Shown: piece by piece, positions 46,235 to 55,041 of the stretch | Layout: each line of letters opens with the position of its first letter | Position numbering within the stretch: position 1 is the first letter of the stretch | Source: Paenibacillus crassostreae | Lineage (GTDB): Bacteria; Bacillota; Bacilli; Paenibacillales; Paenibacillaceae | Length of the DNA: 64,000 nt | Direction of reading: 5' to 3' | NCBI RefSeq assembly: GCF_001857945.1 | Contig: NZ_CP017770.1 | Span: 4,030,001-4,094,000 of the forward strand | The notes under the pieces: model-generated | Seen by the model: the letters and a program-made list of their open reading frames with translations, nothing else | Database searches by the model: none | What the model was told of the DNA's origin: nothing | Translations under genes and position numbers: made by a program

Positions 46235-47029
46235 AGCACTGTAAGCTTTTCTATATTGCGACGGAGTATACGAAGTTACTTTTTTGAATATCTTTGAAAA
46301 ATACAACGGGTCCTGATAGCCGACGGAATAAGCCAATGACTTGATAGATAACTGAGAATTTGCTAATAATTCGCAGGCACGTTGAATCCTGAAAACGGTC
46401 AGATAGCCGGAAATGGATATCCCGTTTTCTTCCTTGAATAACCGAAACAAGTAGCTACGCTCAATCTTCACAAATCCCACTACATCCAGTACAGATAATG
46501 AAGATTTCCAAAAGTTGCTTTCAATGTATTCCCTTGCTGATAATACGTAGTCTTTTTTGAGAAAAGCTTGTTCACTAGGGTAGTACTCCATGTAATATGA
46601 CAATAAAAGATGTAGTCCTGCATCAGAACGTTCTCGTTCAAAAGGCTCTATTCCAGCGGCCTTGATGATATGGAATAATGGTTTGAAATCTTGTGGAGAT
46701 GCCTCCACGACCGGATGATCAGGCGCAATATTAATCATCGATACTAGACGTGAGGCCTCCGCTCCGTTAAATTCAATCCAATAATACTCCCACGGGTCCT
46801 GCGGATCAGGATAATAATACACTTCCGTATGCGGAAAAATAATGAAGCTTTCGCCTGTTTTCAGAGAGAAAGTAGTATGACATGTCTTCAAATATCCCTT
46901 TCCGCTTACAATATAGTGAACGGCATAAACGTCGCGGACACCCGGTCCCCATTGGTGTGAATTAGGAGGTTTATAACCGTTCCCTTTAAGAATTGAACGC
47001 TCACTGAAACTGTAACTCATTGAATTCAT
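46223..47029 (-). CDS. AraC-family regulator with cupin sensor
   Basis: From ATG 47029 (CAGGAG 6 bases before) the protein is 268 residues. The cupin domain contains YIVSGKGYLKT and IIFPHTEVYYYPDPQDPWEYYWIEF (about 40-95), and the C-terminal double HTH contains SVLDVVGFVKIERSYLFRLFKEENG and SIKSLAYSVGYQDPLYFSKIFKK. It probably regulates the adjacent alpha-galactosidase or the importer. Confidence 0.9.
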   Translation of the reverse strand: MNSMSYSFSERSILKGNGYKPPNSHQWGPGVRDVYAVHYIVSGKGYLKTCHTTFSLKTGESFIIFPHTEVYYYPDPQDPWEYYWIEFNGAEASRLVSMINIAPDHPVVEASPQDFKPLFHIIKAAGIEPFERERSDAGLHLLLSYYMEYYPSEQAFLKKDYVLSAREYIESNFWKSSLSVLDVVGFVKIERSYLFRLFKEENGISISGYLTVFRIQRACELLANSQLSIKSLAYSVGYQDPLYFSKIFKKVTSYTPSQYRKAYSALAK

Positions 47030-47122
47030 AGTCAGCTCCTGTATCCTTTGCATCAAGTTTTATGTTTGCTCGCATCGCCTAATTCTACGACATAATCAGT
47101 GCTACAAAATTATAATTCGGTA

Positions 47123-47887
47123 TTAACCTTTTGCATACTTCTGAAAATTTCTGGGTGTTTGCCCAGTTATTTGTTTGAATTGCCTACAGAAGTGTTCCAC
47201 ATTTTGATATCCGCACTGGGAAGCCACTTCAGCAATGCTTTGAGCGTTGTGAATTAAGTATTCTTTTGCCATACGAATTCGGCTGTTGATAACGTCATCC
47301 ATGCAGGAGATTCCAAACGTTTTTTTGTAGATGTTCTGGAGATAGCCTGGACTGATTTGAAGAAAATCCGCCATTTTTGAAACTGTCCAATAATCGTCCG
47401 GGTTGGTTTGAATAGCCGTGCGCAGTTTCAGTAATTTGTAGTATTGAGGTGTAATATCATCTTGGAAGTAGGATTCCCATAGTTTGTTGAACAGTGTCCG
47501 GAGCAAATAATCGATGGAAGATTTTTTGTAATCCCGGTTAAAATTATGCTCGATGACAAGCAATTCAAACAGCTTGTGGCAGTATTCTGGGTCACCCAGG
47601 GCAAAGGGAACCCCGAGTGGAAGTGGAGATTCCGTAATATAAGGTTCATTGGATTCGAAACGGATCCAGTCATTGATGAAATGATCGGTGCAAGCACGAT
47701 AATAGACTTTCTGCGATGGACTATAGAGGATTGCGCTGTGAGCAGGATATTCCTTGAGCCCGCCATTTACCCAGAATTGCGCTGGGGTCTTGGTGATTAC
47801 AAGTAGCCAGTGATAGCCCACGGGGACATCAATAACAAAATTGCTCGCGTGCGTAGTATTACTCTCAATATAGTGAATATGGGCCAT
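47123..47887 (-). CDS. AraC-family regulator
   Basis: A 254-residue regulator with a less conserved sensor half (VPVGYHWLLVITKTPAQFWVNG) and a C-terminal double HTH (VSKMADFLQISPGYLQNIYKKTFG, SIAEVASQCGYQNVEHFCRQFKQ). GGAGGGGAAAAG before the start. Tandem with the previous AraC gene, same strand. Confidence 0.9.
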   Translation of the reverse strand: MAHIHYIESNTTHASNFVIDVPVGYHWLLVITKTPAQFWVNGGLKEYPAHSAILYSPSQKVYYRACTDHFINDWIRFESNEPYITESPLPLGVPFALGDPEYCHKLFELLVIEHNFNRDYKKSSIDYLLRTLFNKLWESYFQDDITPQYYKLLKLRTAIQTNPDDYWTVSKMADFLQISPGYLQNIYKKTFGISCMDDVINSRIRMAKEYLIHNAQSIAEVASQCGYQNVEHFCRQFKQITGQTPRNFQKYAKG

Positions 47888-48000
47888 CTTTTCCCCTCCT
47901 AGCGGTCATATCTATATTATATCATAGCGAGGATAATAGAATTGAATACAGCGAAAGTAGAGCCGTACACCCAAAAGCAACTGTTTCAGCATTCAAAAGC

Positions 48001-48074
48001 TTAGCTATAGCTAATAACTATAACCTGTCATAGCTTATTGGTAGATCGGTATAGCCAATCGGGCATGCTATACT
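48001..48074 (+). promoter_or_regulatory. Control region of the methionine-synthase-like gene
   Basis: A perfect 14-base palindrome TTAGCTATAGCTAA (48001-48014) is followed by related ATAACTATAACC, CATAGC and TATAGCC motifs, then a TATACT -10 box (48069-48074) with no good -35. The arrangement suggests an activator site, for example a LysR-type one. Confidence 0.45.
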
Positions 48075-48108
48075 AATTTTATAAATTATTTTACGAGGAG
48101 ATTAGTAT

Positions 48109-49248
48109 ATGAGCACCCAAACCGAACCTAAAAAGCGAATTGTTACACCATTTAGATATGATATCGTTGGTAGCTTCCTACGCCCCCTCGCGTTGAAAGA
48201 TGCTAGATTAAAATTTAAGAGCGGTGAAATTACCGCTGAGCAACTGAAAGAAGTAGAGAACGACGAAATCGTTAAACTCGTGCAGAAACAAAAAGAGGTT
48301 GGTCTTCAAGCTGTAACAGACGGCGAATTCCGCCGCTCTTGGTGGCATCTTGACTTCTTCTGGGGATTTGACGGTGTAGAACGGACAATTATTGATCAAG
48401 GCTATCAATTTACCGGCGCGGAATCCAGACCCGAAACAACTCAATTGACAGGCAAAATAAGTTACAGCAGCCATCCTTTTGTTGCAGATTATGCATTTTT
48501 AAAAGAAGTTGCAGGTGAGGACGTCATTGCGCGTCAATCGATTCCAGCGGCCGCGCAATTCTTGTTCGAACTGGACCGGACAGAAAATAAGGAAAGCACA
48601 AAGATCATATACCCGAATCGGGCTGAGCTTGTTTCGGATATTGCCAAAGCTTATAAATCGTCGATACTTGCTTTCTATGCAGCGGGCTGCCGCAGCATCC
48701 AAATCGACGATTGTACGTGGGGAGCGCTTTGCGACGAACAGTTTATAGCAATTATGAAGCAGATCGGCGTGAATGTAGAAGAATATGCGAAAGAATTTGC
48801 GAAATTGAACGAGGAAGTAGTATCCGGTCTGCCGGATGATCTCGTTGTAACCACACATGTATGCCGAGGCAATTATGTTTCGACTTATGCTGGAGTAGGC
48901 GGAGGTTATGAGCCTATCGTGCAAACGCTTCTGGGTATCAATAACTACTCCGGCTACTATCTGGAGTTTGATACCGAACGGGCAGGCGATTTCAAGCCAC
49001 TGCGCTTCCTGAAAGACAATCAGCAGGTCGTGCTTGGCCTATTTTCCTCCAAATTTGGCGAGCTTGAAAGCAAGGAAGATATTCTGAATCGTATCGAGGA
49101 AGCAAAGCAGTACGTCGATTTAAACCGGATTTGCCTGAGCCCGCAATGCGGCTTCGCTTCCACGGAAGAAGGCAACCACCTGACAGAGGAGCAGCAATGG
49201 CGCAAGATTGCGTATATAAAAGAAATTGCTGACGAGATCTGGAATTAA
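48109..49248 (+). CDS. YxjG/YxjH-type cobalamin-independent methionine synthase-like protein
   Basis: A 379-residue protein of the MetE C-terminal-domain family. It starts FRYDIVGSFLRP, contains VTDGEFRRSWWHLDFFWGF, and has candidate zinc ligands in VTTHVCRGN (His/Cys near 243) and SPQCGFAS (Cys near 348). The family transfers methyl groups to homocysteine from a donor other than the full MetE system. Start is behind GAGGAG. A truncated second copy of its 5' end lies at 29658-29815, and a strong terminator follows. Confidence 0.9.
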   Translation: MSTQTEPKKRIVTPFRYDIVGSFLRPLALKDARLKFKSGEITAEQLKEVENDEIVKLVQKQKEVGLQAVTDGEFRRSWWHLDFFWGFDGVERTIIDQGYQFTGAESRPETTQLTGKISYSSHPFVADYAFLKEVAGEDVIARQSIPAAAQFLFELDRTENKESTKIIYPNRAELVSDIAKAYKSSILAFYAAGCRSIQIDDCTWGALCDEQFIAIMKQIGVNVEEYAKEFAKLNEEVVSGLPDDLVVTTHVCRGNYVSTYAGVGGGYEPIVQTLLGINNYSGYYLEFDTERAGDFKPLRFLKDNQQVVLGLFSSKFGELESKEDILNRIEEAKQYVDLNRICLSPQCGFASTEEGNHLTEEQQWRKIAYIKEIADEIWN

Positions 49249-49274
49249 TAATAAGTCAAAAGTAGAAAAAAGAT

Positions 49275-49320
49275 CCTTTAGCCGCCCGGATGATCATCCG
49301 TATGGCTAAAGGGCTTTTTT
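49275..49320 (+). terminator. Terminator of the methionine-synthase-like gene
   Basis: CCTTTAGCC pairs with GGCTAAAGG around an inner palindrome CGGATGATCATCCG, followed by six T. Confidence 0.9.
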
Positions 49321-49330
49321 GATAAAAAGG

Positions 49331-49393
49331 ATTTACATGTAAATATTAACAACACAAAAAAACATGTTACTATATTACCGACAGATAGTCGGT
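49331..49393 (+). promoter_or_regulatory. Palindromic operator pair before a TetR-like stub
   Basis: ATTTACATGTAAAT (49331-49344) is a perfect palindrome. ACCGAC-AGATA-GTCGGT (49377-49393) is a TetR-type inverted repeat. The second lies just before the truncated regulator start. Confidence 0.5.
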
Positions 49394-49398
49394 CTTTA

Positions 49399-49497
49399 GT
49401 GAAAGAGAATATTATGGACGCGCTGATTGAGGAATATAATTTATTAAGTAACTTGTTTGGCATGAGTCCGGTACTGTACCGGGCTCATGCCTTTTAA
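49399..49497 (+). pseudogene. TetR-like regulator stub (about 32 codons)
   Basis: GTG 49399 opens VKENIMDALIEEYN, which looks like the first helix of a TetR DNA-binding domain. The frame then runs into unrelated residues and ends within a strong hairpin (GGCATGAG.../...CTCATGCC, 49459-49483). The rest of the regulator is gone. The assignment rests on the short N-terminal resemblance plus the TetR-type operator upstream. Confidence 0.4.
49459..49497 (+). terminator. Strong hairpin with T-rich tail
   Basis: GGCATGAG-CCGGTAC pairs with GTACCGG-CTCATGCC, followed by TTTTAATTTTG. Confidence 0.75.
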
Positions 49498-49547
49498 TTT
49501 TGCCTTAATTCGCCAATCAAATTGAGATTATGAGTAGATTTAATCTA

Positions 49548-49580
49548 TTGACATGAATTAATGATCTAGTGTACTATAAC
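49548..49580 (+). promoter_or_regulatory. Promoter/operator of the GntR (YtrA-like) operon
   Basis: TTGACA (49548-49553), 18-base spacer and TACTAT (49572-49577) with a TG extension. The palindrome TAGTGTACTA overlaps the -10 and is a plausible site for the encoded YtrA-type repressor. Confidence 0.55.
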
Positions 49581-49628
49581 ATTAATACAATTTATATGGC
49601 TTATTTTAACAAGAAAGGAGAGATCTAC

Positions 49629-50357
49629 TTGATGGCTTGGGCGGCTTTATTCAAAAAAGATTTTCGATTAACAAGAACTATTTTTTTAGTAGGACTAGTA
49701 ATAAATTTTCTAGTACTCTTATTATCGCTGTATTTAGTCATGAGAATGGGTGATTCCTTTTTTATTTTTGCACCCTTACTAATCATTATTTTATTCCATA
49801 TTTTTTATTTTCCAATCATGTTGTTTATCAGTCTGAAAACAGAAGCCAATCAGATGCATCTGTTTCTGCATAATCCACAATCTGCTACGACCTTACTCCT
49901 AAGTAAAGTATTGAATGGGCTCATTATGATGGTTGTATCTTTAGTCGTTCTATATATGATGGCGAGTTTGTTGATCATTCCCAGGTTCAACCTCATTGAA
50001 CAATATTGGACTGATACTTGGATATCAGGTTTGTTAATATTTGTTCATATTATGATTGTCTCAATGCAGATTGGAGTTTTGGTGTTATTTCTCTGGTCTT
50101 TATACCACTCGATAAAACATAGAATCGGACGTTGGAGTTGGTTAGCACTTCTTGGGGCAGTCATTATCAAATTTAGAATAGATGCCTATTTCGTTTCATT
50201 TAATCTAACGCAATGGGGAGACTTGAGGATGAGTTTTCCGACTTTTCAAATAGAGCCTATACAAGTATATGTAGGTGAATATCTGTACCACTTCATGTGT
50301 TTCATTGGATTATTTTACTTGAGCGTATGGCTCGTTGATAGGAAGGTTGAGAAGTAA
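49629..50357 (+). CDS. ABC-2-type membrane protein of a YtrA-regulated exporter
   Basis: About 243 residues with six or seven membrane helices and no soluble domain, consistent with a transporter membrane subunit. TTG 49629 is preferred because AAAGGAG lies 8 bases upstream; ATG 49632 is three bases later. It is followed immediately by a GntR regulator and an ATPase gene. Exporters of this plan are linked to cell-wall antibiotic response, but the substrate is unknown. Confidence 0.75.
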   Translation: MMAWAALFKKDFRLTRTIFLVGLVINFLVLLLSLYLVMRMGDSFFIFAPLLIIILFHIFYFPIMLFISLKTEANQMHLFLHNPQSATTLLLSKVLNGLIMMVVSLVVLYMMASLLIIPRFNLIEQYWTDTWISGLLIFVHIMIVSMQIGVLVLFLWSLYHSIKHRIGRWSWLALLGAVIIKFRIDAYFVSFNLTQWGDLRMSFPTFQIEPIQVYVGEYLYHFMCFIGLFYLSVWLVDRKVEK

Positions 50358-50359
50358 CA

Positions 50360-50737
50360 ATGGATGAATTTAATACATCAAAACCAATTTATCTACAATT
50401 AGCGGATCGGGTCAAACGGATGATTGTTAGCAATGAGTTGAAATCAGGTCAGAAACTTCCTTCAGTCCGCGACATGGGGGTCACATACAGTGTCAATCCA
50501 AACACAATTCAACGTACGTATAGTGAATTGGAGCGGGAGGGGATTCTTGAAACGAGAAGAGGCCAAGGAACATACGTTACGGAACAAGAAGAACGATTGG
50601 TTCGACTACGTGATATTTTACGAAAAGAGCAGATTCAAACGTTCGCCCAGATCATGCGGGAAATGGGATACAGCTCACAAGAAATCATCACAGGGTTACA
50701 AGATTACTTAAATAAATTGGAGAAAGGAGAAGAATGA
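50360..50737 (+). CDS. GntR-family regulator, YtrA subfamily
   Basis: A 125-residue short GntR protein. The winged-helix occupies about residues 10-75 (IVSNELKSGQKLPSVRDMGVTYSVNPNTIQRTYSELEREG), with only a short C-terminal helix pair for dimerisation, the YtrA type. It lies between the membrane and ATPase genes with 2-base gaps on each side and probably autoregulates through the palindrome near 49570. Confidence 0.9.
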   Translation: MDEFNTSKPIYLQLADRVKRMIVSNELKSGQKLPSVRDMGVTYSVNPNTIQRTYSELEREGILETRRGQGTYVTEQEERLVRLRDILRKEQIQTFAQIMREMGYSSQEIITGLQDYLNKLEKGEE

Positions 50738-50738
50738 A

Positions 50739-51428
50739 ATGATTCAATTAACTAACGTTACTAAAAAATTTGTCCAACAGACAGCAGTTAAGAATATATC
50801 ACTCACACTTCCCATAGGTAAAATATTTGGCATTGTCGGTGAGAACGGGAGCGGGAAGTCTACACTATTGAAGCTTATTGCCGGATTAACTCTACCGACG
50901 AGTGGGTCTGTAACTGTTAATGGAATGACTGCTAATCGAAAAATTAGCAAGATCGTTTCTTATTTGTCGGAGCAAGATTCTTTCTATTCCATATTCACAG
51001 TAAGAGAAGCAATGGGTTTCCAGGCATCACAATTTCCTGATTTTAATATAGCTAAGGCCGAAGCAATCATGAAGTTTATGCAACTAGATCCGAATAAGAA
51101 AATTAAAGATCTTTCCAAAGGAAATCGTGGTCGATTAAAAATCGTATTCTCCCTGGCCAGAGAATCTCCATACATTTTAATGGATGAACCGTTGTCTGGA
51201 CTTGATCCTATGGTACGAAAATCCATTGTGAAAGGAATGATTTCTTTTGTTGACCTGGAATCCCAGACATTAATAATGACGAGCCATGAAATTACGGAAA
51301 TTGAATCGATTCTAGACAGCTTCATAGCAATCAAAGATGGATCGCTGATTACAATGTCTGATGTGGCAGAATTACATGAATCAGAGGGACTTGGAATTAA
51401 GGATTGGATGGAAAAAACGTATGTTTGA
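50739..51428 (+). CDS. ABC transporter ATP-binding protein
   Basis: A 229-residue ATPase with Walker A GENGSGKST, signature LSKGNRGRLKI (a degenerate form of LSGGQ, common in this subfamily), Walker B YILMDEPLSGLDP and H-loop MTSHE. It pairs with the membrane protein encoded two genes upstream. Confidence 0.92.
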   Translation: MIQLTNVTKKFVQQTAVKNISLTLPIGKIFGIVGENGSGKSTLLKLIAGLTLPTSGSVTVNGMTANRKISKIVSYLSEQDSFYSIFTVREAMGFQASQFPDFNIAKAEAIMKFMQLDPNKKIKDLSKGNRGRLKIVFSLARESPYILMDEPLSGLDPMVRKSIVKGMISFVDLESQTLIMTSHEITEIESILDSFIAIKDGSLITMSDVAELHESEGLGIKDWMEKTYV

Positions 51429-51476
51429 GCAAAGAAATGGTTTGATTAAATCTATTCATAAAAAAGGAGATTAAAA

Positions 51477-52181
51477 ATGAATTTTTCAAACAAAGTTGCT
51501 GCGAAAATTGTGGGAGTACTGTTTTTACTTGCAGCCGTTACGGCGGTAATAGGTCTTCTATTATACGATCCTATCCTAAACGGCCCTGATTACCTGATTA
51601 AAGGTTCCGAACATGCCAACCAGATCATATTAGGAGCATTGATGGAGTTATTTCTTGTCGTCTCAGCAATTGGTACTGCAACTACAATGTTCCCAATCTT
51701 AAGAAAATATAATGAGACTATTGCTCTATGGCATGTGTGCTTCAGGTTTCTTGAAGCGATTGTCATTACTGTGGGTATAATCAGCGTACTGTCCCTATTG
51801 ACCCTAAGCAGGGAATTTGTAGCAGCAGGAGCCCCGGATACCATCTCTTTTCAAGCTTCAGGTATAATATTAAAAGCAATACATGACTGGACCTTTATGC
51901 TTGGGCCTCTGTTCTTGTTAGGTATTAATACAATAATGTACAGCTATATATTTTATAAAACCAAGCTCGTACCCAGATTTATTTCCATCTTGGGGATGAC
52001 AGGTGCAACGCTCGTTTTTATTTCAGCCTTGTTAGTAATGTTCGGTGTATTTCAACAAGTTTCTACTTGGGGTGGTATTTTTGCGATCGCAGTAGCAGCT
52101 AATGAAATGATTCTAGCGGTGTGGCTCATCTTTAAAGGATTTAATGAATCTGTGCTTACTTCCGATTTTCAATCTGTTTAG
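51477..52181 (+). CDS. DUF4386-type membrane protein
   Basis: A 234-residue protein with about six membrane helices (NKVAAKIVGVLFLLAAVTAVIG at the start, IILGALMELFLVVSAIGTA). It belongs by pattern to the DUF4386 family of uncharacterised membrane proteins often found near regulators and transporters. Strong AAAAGGAG before the ATG. It may be co-transcribed with the exporter. Confidence 0.75.
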   Translation: MNFSNKVAAKIVGVLFLLAAVTAVIGLLLYDPILNGPDYLIKGSEHANQIILGALMELFLVVSAIGTATTMFPILRKYNETIALWHVCFRFLEAIVITVGIISVLSLLTLSREFVAAGAPDTISFQASGIILKAIHDWTFMLGPLFLLGINTIMYSYIFYKTKLVPRFISILGMTGATLVFISALLVMFGVFQQVSTWGGIFAIAVAANEMILAVWLIFKGFNESVLTSDFQSV

Positions 52182-52192
52182 GTTCCACAAAT

Positions 52193-52217
52193 AAAAAGCA
52201 CCTTCAAGGTGCTTTTT
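52193..52217 (+). terminator. Intrinsic terminator after the DUF4386 gene
   Basis: AAAAAGCACCTT pairs with AAGGTGCTTTTT around a single-base loop core. Confidence 0.85.
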
Positions 52218-52305
52218 AAGCTCTGAAACGGTAACCGGCAAGCATGAACACACGTAGTGAAGATAAATGTATATGAATACAACGTTGCCTAGGCAATTAA
52301 CCTAT

Positions 52306-52716
52306 TTACAACATCACGCGCACTTTAAATTCTTGTTTGCAGGTGGGACATTTAACGGTATGCTTTCCTGATTTTCGCGGTAAACGAAGTACGGTTTTAC
52401 AATGTGGACATCTGCGAAACCGATGTGTTTTCATTTCTTTGATTCTGCGTATATTCAACGACCCTTTGGCTTTAATAGGGTTCCAAATCCTCATAAACTT
52501 TTCGTTTTCCATACGCCTTTTGTAAATATTACGAGACAATGTTCTGAAAATCATCCAAATCAGAATAACCCAAACTAGGAAATTAAGAAAACTAGAGCCG
52601 ATGATAGTATTGAAGATAGTCACAATAAAAAATGCTACAAATGAGGCATAATACAGTTGATCTATTCCATATCTTCCATACATAAAACTTGTCAATTTTT
52701 CTTTGAAATTTCTCAT
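52306..52716 (-). CDS. Membrane protein with C-terminal zinc ribbon, 136 aa
   Basis: Two membrane helices (about 22-60), a basic linker, and a zinc ribbon CPHCKTVLRLPRKSGKHTVKCPTC near 100-130 with two CxxC pairs. This is the layout of small MJ0042/finger-type proteins of unknown function. Monocistronic. Confidence 0.75.
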   Translation of the reverse strand: MRNFKEKLTSFMYGRYGIDQLYYASFVAFFIVTIFNTIIGSSFLNFLVWVILIWMIFRTLSRNIYKRRMENEKFMRIWNPIKAKGSLNIRRIKEMKTHRFRRCPHCKTVLRLPRKSGKHTVKCPTCKQEFKVRVML

Positions 52717-52812
52717 ATCACATTTAAATCTCCTAAACTCGATTTTTAATTGCTGCCTTCTGTATCAAATCGTTATATTCAGGTGTCACCCATAAAACAG
52801 CGTCTGCTACTT

Positions 52813-53259
52813 TTACTTGTGCTTTGAAGTCATCAACCACCAGCTAACTGCTCCATAAATAATAAGAAGTAACACACCCATCTCAATAGCGTGGTCGGCG
52901 ATGTTAAGAACTCCCTTGGTGCGAATGATAAAGTCTGTCACTTGCCCAAACAAAAGCCGATCAATGCCATTTCCAATGGCTCCTCCGACAAGGAATCCGA
53001 AGCTACTATCGATGAGGGCACCCTTCATTTCACCAGTTCTCCGAATATAAAAAACACCTATCACGAATAAAACAGCCACAACGCCGAAAATCACTCCATA
53101 GCCTTGAAATAAACCTCCGGCCATCCCACTATTTTCGATATGTGTGAGTTGCAACCCCCACAATGTAAAGTCTTCATCAATGGCAATATAAGTGCGAATT
53201 AAATATTTAGAAAGTTGGTCAGATATAACAACGAGAATTGCAATGATATAAAATAAAAT
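52813..53259 (-). CDS. lspA: Signal peptidase II (LspA)-like protein without a canonical start
   Basis: Prolipoprotein signal peptidase family. The frame shows DQLSKYL, HIENSGMAGGL, IGNGIDRLLFG and VTDFI, including both catalytic Asp residues, and four membrane helices. The frame is open up to the ribA stop codon, but it has no ATG, GTG or usable TTG before the first conserved motif. An ATT at 53257-53259 lies 6 bases after AGAAGGG and would give a normal-length N-terminus. The TTG at 53163 would remove helix 1 and DQLSKYL. Either a rare ATT start with coupling to ribA or a start-codon loss. Likely a second, accessory lspA. Confidence 0.65.
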   Translation of the reverse strand: MLFYIIAILVVISDQLSKYLIRTYIAIDEDFTLWGLQLTHIENSGMAGGLFQGYGVIFGVVAVLFVIGVFYIRRTGEMKGALIDSSFGFLVGGAIGNGIDRLLFGQVTDFIIRTKGVLNIADHAIEMGVLLLIIYGAVSWWLMTSKHK

Positions 53260-53301
53260 AGTTAACCCTTCTTTCTTGACGAAGCTAGCAAGTTTACGTA
53301 G

Positions 53302-54057
53302 TCAATCATTTGGGCAGATCCCATCCTCCTCCAAATGTCCAGAACGTTGAATCTTAGTATTCAAATAGTTCTCATTAAATTCTGATTTGTCGCCCCATAT
53401 AGATTCTCTTCCAGATAGGACCAACCCGGCATTCTTCATTGCTGCTAGCTTTTTAGGGTTATTTGTCATGAGCGTAACAGGTTTTGTTCGTAGAATTTTT
53501 AGAACGTTGATTGCATCCCCGTAATTTCTGGAATCATCGACAAATCCAAGGCTCTCGTTCGCTTCTACTGTATCGTAGCCATTCTCTTGAAGCACATATG
53601 CCATCGCCTTACTGAATAACCCGATGCCACGTCCTTCATGATTCGCCAAATAAAACAACGCACCCGTCCCATGATCTAGAATGTTCTTCATCGATTGCTT
53701 TAACTGATAGCCACAATCGCATCTTTTGCTACCAAATATGTCGCCAGTATGGCAAATGGAATGCATACGAATAAGTGCATCATCCGCGTTTGCAAAATCT
53801 CCATATACGAGAACACTCGACTGTTGGAATTCTGCCAAATTCGCAGATGATAGCTGATCAATGATTTCCTGGTAATTTTCCGTCAAATGGCAGCCACTGA
53901 GCCAACAATACCATTGAAAAATAACTGTCTCTCCGTATAGATTTACAGGGAGTCGGATGGGACCAACAAGATATATCGCTCCTTCGTCAGTCTTAATCAA
54001 TTGAATTTTATCTTGTAAAACGTCTAGTACTTTGGGTTCAAGTTTGGAGTGTGTCAT
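53302..54057 (-). CDS. ribA: GTP cyclohydrolase II (stand-alone RibA)
   Basis: Opens the riboflavin pathway by converting GTP to a diaminopyrimidine phosphate. The 251-residue protein has the zinc cysteines in HSICHTGDIFGSKRCDCG (near 145), LANHEGRGIGL (near 178), and MTNNPKKLAAM (near 225). ATG 54057 has AAAAGGAA upstream; a longer frame from 54153 is less likely. It has an N-terminal extension of about 95 residues and is not fused to RibB. A GGTAGC/GCTACC inverted repeat (54095-54120) is in the leader. No FMN riboswitch is recognised. Followed by the lspA-like frame. Confidence 0.9.
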   Translation of the reverse strand: MTHSKLEPKVLDVLQDKIQLIKTDEGAIYLVGPIRLPVNLYGETVIFQWYCWLSGCHLTENYQEIIDQLSSANLAEFQQSSVLVYGDFANADDALIRMHSICHTGDIFGSKRCDCGYQLKQSMKNILDHGTGALFYLANHEGRGIGLFSKAMAYVLQENGYDTVEANESLGFVDDSRNYGDAINVLKILRTKPVTLMTNNPKKLAAMKNAGLVLSGRESIWGDKSEFNENYLNTKIQRSGHLEEDGICPND

Positions 54058-54260
54058 AACATCATTCCTTTTTTGTGAGATTCTGTTTAGTGTAGGTAGC
54101 CTCCAAATATGATAGCTACCAAGCTCATATATATTAATATTGGGCTCATACATATATAATAATACTTAGGGCTTCTAATAGGAAATTAAGGACTATTAAA
54201 TGCTGAGATGATTGAATATTCGATCATATTTTTCATTGATAGTAATGAGGAGGTATCACA

Positions 54261-54971
54261 TTGAAAAGGAGATGGAGGACGTTCATCGGACTGTTCTTCA
54301 TGATGATTCTGCTAACTGGTTGTGCTAAAGGGGCAGCGCATATAACGGTTAACATGAACGGAAGTATCGATCTAAGCATGAATTTACAATTAGATGACCG
54401 GGTACAAGGACTTGTAGGTGAGCAATTGGATCACTTGCTTGAGACTTCATTGAGTGACTTAGGGATTATGGTTGAGAAAATCCAATCAGGTGATAATACC
54501 GAGTATCAGTTGTTGAAATCTTATGCCTCGTTTCAAGAGATGGCAGAGATGCAGAGTGACTTTGATTTTAAGGGGATAAAGATAGATAGGTCTGAGACCG
54601 ACCATCTTTTATATACAACTTATGATATTGTTGCTCAACTTGATCATGACGTTTATGATTCATACCTAATGCAAAATATAGGTGCTTTAGAGCTACCTGA
54701 ACAGCTTACTCGATTTTTTCTTCGTCAGTTTTCTTTTGACTTTGGGATTACGCTACCACTCGATTTATTTGGAGACAATAATGCAAGTGTAGAAGAGGGG
54801 AAGGCTCTTACTTGGCGTATTGCTCTAGATGATCCTAAACCAATCGAGCTTGTGATTAATGTTCCTAAGATAAAAAATATTAGTATTCTGATCGTTTCAA
54901 TCATACTTATACTAATATTGGTCATTTTGTATTTTATTATTAGGAGAAGGAAATTAAATAAGAAGATATAA
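54261..54971 (+). CDS. DUF3153-like lipoprotein
   Basis: Signal peptide with lipobox LLTGC (Cys near 21), a 170-residue extracytoplasmic domain beginning AHITVNMNGSIDLSMNLQLD, and a C-terminal membrane helix (about 207-229) followed by a basic tail. This double anchoring and the N-terminal pattern match the DUF3153/LppM-like group. TTG start, fixed by GAGGAGG 7 bases upstream. Function unknown. Confidence 0.7.
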   Translation: MKRRWRTFIGLFFMMILLTGCAKGAAHITVNMNGSIDLSMNLQLDDRVQGLVGEQLDHLLETSLSDLGIMVEKIQSGDNTEYQLLKSYASFQEMAEMQSDFDFKGIKIDRSETDHLLYTTYDIVAQLDHDVYDSYLMQNIGALELPEQLTRFFLRQFSFDFGITLPLDLFGDNNASVEEGKALTWRIALDDPKPIELVINVPKIKNISILIVSIILILILVILYFIIRRRKLNKKI

Positions 54972-54974
54972 TGA

Positions 54975-55020
54975 AATGGCAGTCCAAAGGGTAATAATCA
55001 CCTTCAGGACTGCCATTATT
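54975..55020. terminator. Bidirectional terminator
   Basis: AATGGCAGTCC pairs with GGACTGCCATT, with AAGG/CCTT inner pairing, between convergent genes. Confidence 0.8.
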
Positions 55021-55041
55021 GAGTATTAGTTATGAAATTCC

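Noticed and set aside
54058-54260. FMN riboswitch upstream of ribA
   Set aside because: The conserved FMN-box motifs are absent; only a 6-bp inverted repeat is visible.
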